Shown: positions 6,003-8,895 of the stretch, in pieces
Position numbering within the stretch: the first letter of the stretch is position 1
Layout: each line of letters opens with the position of its first letter
Origin: Spirochaetaceae bacterium
GTDB taxonomy: Bacteria; Spirochaetota; Spirochaetia; Treponematales; Breznakiellaceae
Assembly: GCA_031255115.1 (NCBI GenBank)
Contig: JAIRTD010000191.1
Coordinates: forward strand, 1 to 8,895
Reading direction: 5' to 3'
Length of the DNA: 8,895 bases
Program-made: the position numbers and the translations under genes
The notes under the pieces: model-generated
Told to the model about the DNA's origin: nothing
What the model saw: the letters and a program-made list of their open reading frames with translations, nothing else
The model's database searches: none

Positions 6003-6858
6003 ACACGGCCTGGGAAGGGGCCTGAATGCCCTCCTTCCCCTGGAAGAAGAACCTGAACAGTCCAAAGGAAGCGAACTGCTCATTCCGCTGGACAAGCTCA
6101 GGGCCAACCCCGACCAGCCCCGCAGTCATTTTGAAGAAGAATCCCTCAAGGAACTGGCCGATTCGATACGGGAACACGGAGTACTGCAGCCCATCATAGC
6201 CGAGGATTCTGGCGACGGAACCTATCTCATCATCGCAGGCGAAAGGCGGAGCCGCGCCGCCGCCATGGCCGGTCTTACAAAAATCCCGGCCCTCTTGCGA
6301 AAGTACTCGGACAACAAACGCCTTGCCGTGGCGCTCATAGAAAACATTCAGCGGGAAAACCTCAACCCTATGGAAGAAGCCAGGGCCTACAAAAAACTTA
6401 TGACCCTTACCGGCCTGTCCCAGGACGAACTGGCCCTCCAGGTCGGAAAAAACCGCTCCACCGTGGCCAATGCCCTGAGACTGCTAAAACTGCCTGACCA
6501 TATTCAAACCGCATTAGAAGAAGAAAAACTGACCCCCGGCCATGCCAGGGCCATACTTTCAGTTGCCGACACCGGGGCCCAAAAAAAGCTCTTTACCGAA
6601 ATCATCACCAGGGGCCTTTCGGTCCGGGAAAGCGAAAAACGGGCCGGAGCGTATAACGCCGCCCCCCCCAAAGCCCCGCCGTCAGCGCCCCCCCGGAAAA
6701 AAGACGGCGACTTACAGGCCATGGAAAATGATTTTATTGAGGCCCTGGGAACCAAGGTGGTCATTCAGGGAGACTTTAACCGGGGAACGCTCCGCATTGA
6801 TTATTATTCTATGGAAGATCTTGAACGCTTGTATCAGATCATTATGCGAAAAGAGTAA
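5992..6858 (+). CDS. parB: ParB/Spo0J chromosome-partitioning CTPase
   Basis: This 288-residue protein begins with GTG at 5992, overlapping parA by 11 bp, with GAGGTG 7 bases ahead. The N-terminal HGLGRGLNALLP segment stimulates ParA in relatives. The ParB/Srx nucleotide domain follows, with NPDQPR (39-44), the CTP-binding GERRSR (83-88) and ENIQRENL (117-124). A helix-turn-helix, about residues 138-165 (LSQDELALQVGKNRSTVANA), binds parS. A Pro/Ala-rich linker at about 221-234 leads to a short C-terminal dimerisation segment. ParB loads at parS, spreads as a clamp and recruits ParA and SMC. No parS site was found in the window. The linker is encoded over C runs of eight and seven bases. Confidence 0.96.
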   Translation: MAPKHGLGRGLNALLPLEEEPEQSKGSELLIPLDKLRANPDQPRSHFEEESLKELADSIREHGVLQPIIAEDSGDGTYLIIAGERRSRAAAMAGLTKIPALLRKYSDNKRLAVALIENIQRENLNPMEEARAYKKLMTLTGLSQDELALQVGKNRSTVANALRLLKLPDHIQTALEEEKLTPGHARAILSVADTGAQKKLFTEIITRGLSVRESEKRAGAYNAAPPKAPPSAPPRKKDGDLQAMENDFIEALGTKVVIQGDFNRGTLRIDYYSMEDLERLYQIIMRKE

Positions 6859-6862
6859 GGAA

Positions 6863-7378
6863 CTATCCGGCGTTTGCTTCTTCTTTTTGCCTGTCCTCAA
6901 ACAACAGCTCCCAGTACCCCACATCAAGCCACTGCTTAAATTTATAGCCCACCTTATGAAACTGGCCCGCCTTTTGAAAGCCGAATTTTTCATGGAGCCC
7001 TACACTCGCCGCGTTGGGCATGGTGATAATGGAAAGCAGGACCCTGATCTCCATCTTCCGCGCGGCAGCGATAAGGCTTTCGAGCAGGCCCTTGCCTATG
7101 CCCCTGCCTTCACAGCCCGCCTTGAGATAGATTGAATCTTCGGCAGTATAGCGGTAGGCCACGCGCTCGTGGTAACGGTGGATATAGGCATAGCCCAGAA
7201 TATCCCCGTTTTCTTCCCACACCATCCAGGGATAGCTCCCGGCCACATTCTGTATGCGCCCGGCCATATCACCGGCGGAGAGCGGGACTTCTTCAAAAGT
7301 GGCAGGCGAATTCTCAATATAATAATTATAAATAGAAACAATGGCCCCCGCGTCGCCGGGCCGCACCGGTCGTATCAT
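6863..7378 (-). CDS. GNAT N-acetyltransferase, phosphinothricin-acetyltransferase-like
   Basis: The 171-residue product is the normal length for the Pat/Bar branch of GNAT enzymes. It begins MIRPVRPGDAGAIVSIYN and has YIENSPATFEE, then AEDSIYL and the acetyl-CoA loop CEGRGIGKGLL (Arg92 to Gly97 region). It ends with NAASVGLHEKFGF and WLDVGYWEL. Family members transfer acetyl groups to small amines such as phosphinothricin or amino-acid analogues; the natural substrate here is open. The ATG at 7378 is chosen over a longer frame starting at 7462 because CAGGAG lies 6 bases ahead and the family N-terminus begins there. Its stop is 4 bp from the parB stop, so the two transcripts must run into each other's coding ends. 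An A/T-rich region at 7400-7440 probably holds the promoter. Confidence 0.88.
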   Translation of the reverse strand: MIRPVRPGDAGAIVSIYNYYIENSPATFEEVPLSAGDMAGRIQNVAGSYPWMVWEENGDILGYAYIHRYHERVAYRYTAEDSIYLKAGCEGRGIGKGLLESLIAAARKMEIRVLLSIITMPNAASVGLHEKFGFQKAGQFHKVGYKFKQWLDVGYWELLFEDRQKEEANAG

Positions 7379-7453
7379 GGCATACTCCTGGAAAATCCAT
7401 AGCATACTCATAAAAAAATAACAAGCGTAATTGACATGACATTTTGGGCGGGT

Positions 7454-7495
7454 GTAAAACAAAGGGCCGCTAAACCCACAGATTTGAGCGGCCCC
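7454..7495 (-). terminator. Rho-independent terminator of the fliS-flgN unit
   Basis: On the minus strand GGGCCGCT and AGCGGCCC (7464-7471 with 7487-7494) form an 8-bp stem with a 15-base loop, followed by TTTGTTTTAC. It lies 27 bp after the flgN-like stop. A smaller palindrome, CGGCAGTCTGCCG (7505-7517), stands between the stop and this stem and may add to it. Confidence 0.75.
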
Positions 7496-7521
7496 TAAAC
7501 CTATCGGCAGTCTGCCGGCCT

Positions 7522-8016
7522 TTAACCCTGCAGGTCCACCAGCGAGGCTGTTTCGGTAGCGAAGGAACCGCGCCGGGCAGCGGCGTAGGGATTGGCCCTG
7601 AGGCTCTTGATTTCTGAACGTATTTCGGCCATGCGTTTGGAAAGCAGTTCCTTGTTCCGCCCGGAACGGACTATGGCTTCTGCCTTGAGTTCTTCCAGGG
7701 CCGCTTTGAGAACCGGCACCTCGGCTTCCTTTTCGGGGAAACTTGAACGGTACATATCCTCAAGGGGATTTATTACCTTCTGAATAGAAAAAATATCCGC
7801 TACTATTTGTTCTTCGAGTTCCACATGGGCGAGAAGTTCCTCCGCGGAGCCCTTTTCTATTACGTCCTTCTGCTTGTCCAGGGCGCTGAGGTAGTCCCTG
7901 AACCGGTCCCGCTGTTTGGTCAGCAGTTCCCTGAAGCGTTTAATTACCGCGACACGCCGGGATAATTCATCGGAGGAAATTTCAGTTTGTACCATTTCGT
8001 CAACCGTCGCAACCAT
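7522..8016 (-). CDS. FlgN-like flagellar chaperone
   Basis: This is a 164-residue, mostly helical, charged protein with coiled-coil-type segments at about 10-60 and 100-140 (for example LTKQRDRFRDYLSALDKQKDVIEKG). It has no signal peptide or membrane span. It ends NPYAAARRGSFATETASLVDLQG. FlgN proteins hold hook-associated proteins in the cytoplasm for export. Family sequence is weakly conserved, so the call rests on size, helical pattern and position directly after fliS. The ATG at 8016 has an ideal AGGAGG 6 bases ahead; a longer frame from 8097 would overlap fliS and is rejected. The AGGAGG overlaps the fliS stop codon TAG, so translation is probably coupled. Another small flagellar coiled-coil protein remains possible. 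Confidence 0.65.
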   Translation of the reverse strand: MVATVDEMVQTEISSDELSRRVAVIKRFRELLTKQRDRFRDYLSALDKQKDVIEKGSAEELLAHVELEEQIVADIFSIQKVINPLEDMYRSSFPEKEAEVPVLKAALEELKAEAIVRSGRNKELLSKRMAEIRSEIKSLRANPYAAARRGSFATETASLVDLQG

Positions 8017-8026
8017 TGTATGCCTC

Positions 8027-8473
8027 CTAGCCGGCAATGTTAATCCCTTCCGCGGGCCGGGCAAGGGCGTCGGCCTGGGTCCGGGAGATAGCTTCATTCC
8101 AGGCGCCCCGGAGTTCGTCCATCATATTCCGCACAGTCTGGACCTTCCGGTGGTCCTGGGAAATATTTCCTTCGAGCAGTTCCTGGTTAAACCAGGTATA
8201 CAGGGAAAAAAGATTTTGCGAGATTTCGCCGCCCTGCTCAAAATCCAGGGACACCATGAGTTCTGTGATGATTTCCTGGGTTTTAAGTATGGCCTTGTTG
8301 ATAGGTTCGATACGGCCAGGGTCTTTCTTTTCTCCGGCGTTAAGTTTTAAGAGTTCAACACCCTGGTCAAGCTGCCGTACCGCTTCATCATAGAGCATGA
8401 TGATAAGCTGGCCCTGGCTTGCCGTTTTGATTCGCGTTTCTTTATAGGCCGTTAATCCATTTGTGTATGCCAC
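8027..8473 (-). CDS. fliS: FliS flagellin export chaperone
   Basis: With the GTG start at 8473 the protein has 148 residues, a little above the usual 125-140. The conserved N-terminus is AYTNGLTAYKETRIKTASQGQLIIMLYDEAV (residues 2-32), where TASQGQLIIMLYDEA is the FliS hallmark. Further helices include INKAILKTQEIITELMVSLD and LFSLYTWFNQELLEGN. FliS binds the C-terminal helices of flagellin, prevents early polymerisation and delivers it to the export gate. The GTG is chosen because AGGAGG lies 5 bases ahead and the family homology begins there; the ATG at 8500 and a frame from 8689 have no ribosome site. Ten bases separate the stop from the next start. A sigma-28-like promoter lies 65-92 bases upstream of the GTG. 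Confidence 0.93.
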   Translation of the reverse strand: MAYTNGLTAYKETRIKTASQGQLIIMLYDEAVRQLDQGVELLKLNAGEKKDPGRIEPINKAILKTQEIITELMVSLDFEQGGEISQNLFSLYTWFNQELLEGNISQDHRKVQTVRNMMDELRGAWNEAISRTQADALARPAEGINIAG

Positions 8474-8537
8474 AGTCCCCTCCTGTACCTTTGGACGCAT
8501 GGAACCCCGGACTGAAATTCCAGAATCCCCCTTATAT

Positions 8538-8565
8538 TTTTCGGCACGGAAAAAAATAATCTTGA
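8538..8565 (-). promoter_or_regulatory. Candidate sigma-28 (FliA) promoter for fliS
   Basis: On the minus strand TCAAGATT (8558-8565) and GCCGAAAA (8538-8545) match 6 of 8 and 7 of 8 bases of the flagellar consensus TAAAGTTT and GCCGATAA. The spacer is 12 bp rather than 11. The start of RNA would be near 8531, leaving a leader of about 57 bases before the GTG. fliS is a late flagellar gene and is commonly read by sigma-28, so context agrees. Confidence 0.5.
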
Positions 8566-8653
8566 GTGCTTTTTTTGCCCCCCCTGACGCCGCCCCGGTA
8601 GAAGGCCGGGCCACTAGTGTTCCGGCACGATTAAACTTGTGGATTTGGGCGCA

Positions 8654-8671
8654 TCCGGCGCAAGCGCCGGA
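8654..8671. repeat. Perfect G/C-rich hairpin
   Basis: TCCGGCGCAAGCGCCGGA has 8-bp perfect arms around AA. No T-run follows on either strand, so it is not a standard terminator. It lies about 90 bp upstream of the candidate fliS promoter and could be a REP-type structure. Confidence 0.5.
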
Positions 8672-8733
8672 CCGGGCTATCCGCTCCAATTCCTGCGGAA
8701 TTTCCGCTTCTATCCCTTGCGCTGTGCTGTACG

Positions 8734-8768
8734 ATACGGTTTTCCGCCAGAAAGAAAAACCGTATTTT
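8734..8768 (+). terminator. Hairpin with short T-tail, terminator-like
   Basis: ATACGGTTTT (8734-8743) pairs perfectly with AAAACCGTAT (8756-8765) over a 12-base loop, followed by TTT on the plus strand. No plus-strand gene lies just upstream, so as a plus-strand terminator it has no obvious client. Its minus-strand form follows directly the stop at 8768-8770 of the possible edge ORF but lacks a T-run. Confidence 0.35.
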
Positions 8769-8783
8769 CATAGCTGCCGGGAT

Positions 8784-8836
8784 ACTAGCCCAATCCGATG
8801 GCAAGCCAGACGACTGGCCCAATCCGGCGGCAAGCC
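8784..8836. repeat. Pair of 24-bp direct repeats, 29-bp period
   Basis: Units at 8784-8807 and 8813-8836 share the pattern ACTRGCCCAATCCG, two or so variable bases, then GGCAAGCC, and differ at three positions, all transitions. They are separated by 5 bp. The 29-bp period is not a multiple of three, which argues against a protein repeat. A degenerate third trace (GACCGGCCC) follows at 8842-8850. Possible readings are iterated protein-binding sites or a decayed tandem repeat. Confidence 0.55.
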
Positions 8837-8895
8837 GGGCTGACCGGCCCGTTCCTTGTTTTCGCTGCTCTTCTTTGTCTCCGCTGCTTTTATAG

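Larger units (their letters stand above)
8474..8895. other. Stretch of about 420 bp without a convincing gene
   Basis: Upstream of fliS I see a sigma-28-like promoter, a G/C-rich hairpin, an A/T-rich hairpin and a pair of direct repeats. On the minus strand two frames are open at the window edge. One ends at 8768 (42 codons, beginning IKAAETKKSSENKER) and could be the 3' end of a gene beyond the window. The other runs 88 codons to 8631 and has an arginine-rich, non-protein-like tail. Neither can be called as coding. Confidence 0.5.

Noticed and set aside
5156..6858. parS site near parA-parB
   Set aside because: No sequence close to the TGTTTCACGTGAAACA consensus was found in the window.
6542..7135. 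197-codon plus-strand frame overlapping parB and the acetyltransferase gene
   Set aside because: It is out of frame with parB and antisense to the acetyltransferase, with no recognisable domain.
7379..7462. N-terminal extension of the acetyltransferase to 7462
   Set aside because: It would run through the likely promoter region, and the ATG at 7378 has CAGGAG 6 bases ahead.
8474..8689. N-terminal extension of FliS back to 8689
   Set aside because: The added 72 residues have no family match or ribosome site, while the GTG at 8473 has AGGAGG at ideal spacing.
8784..8836. CRISPR-like reading of the direct repeats
   Set aside because: There are only two units and a 5-bp spacer, with no cas genes.

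Overview
The window most resembles a spirochaete chromosome, probably Treponema of the termite-gut type. This is inference from gene content: a fliS plus FlgN-like flagellar pair, chromosomal parA-parB, and a CBS/ATPase-DRTGG-PHP trio of the sort seen beside [FeFe]-hydrogenases in fermentative anaerobes, all in DNA of slightly more than half G+C. No rRNA, tRNA, CRISPR array or transposase gene was seen.

Layout. Positions 1-708 (+) hold the last two thirds of a ribokinase-type PfkB sugar kinase, more A/T-rich than what follows. It converges on a minus-strand block: an exported NlpC/P60 peptidase with a barrel-like C-terminal half (753-1871), a PHP phosphoesterase (2147-2908), a DRTGG-domain protein (2916-3254), a CBS-pair/GHKL-ATPase protein (3251-4201) and a Cof-type HAD phosphatase (4295-5155). 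A divergent promoter region of 88 bp separates these from parA-parB on the plus strand (5244-6858). parB ends 4 bp from the end of a convergent GNAT acetyltransferase (6863-7378, -). A terminator then closes a minus-strand flagellar pair, fliS (8027-8473) and a FlgN-like gene (7522-8016). The last 420 bp hold a candidate sigma-28 promoter, two hairpins and a 24-bp direct repeat, but no convincing gene.

The most unusual feature is a 109-bp element present twice in the same orientation (1958-2066 and 4204-4312), with 106 of 109 positions identical. Each copy holds two near-perfect inverted repeats and, at one edge, an outward-facing sigma-70-like promoter (CTGACA, 17 bp, TATAAA). The copies bracket the PHP-DRTGG-CBS/ATPase cassette exactly. 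The upstream copy supplies the last five codons and stop of the HAD gene and the Shine-Dalgarno of the CBS/ATPase gene. The downstream copy places a promoter ahead of the peptidase gene. This looks like a dispersed mini-element that has been built into gene ends and starts.

Working together: parA-parB act in chromosome segregation, and FliS and the FlgN-like protein are flagellar secretion chaperones. The CBS/ATPase, DRTGG and PHP proteins look like one coupled unit, joined by an ATGA overlap and a 7-bp gap, perhaps serving hydrogenase or redox control, though no hydrogenase gene lies in the window.
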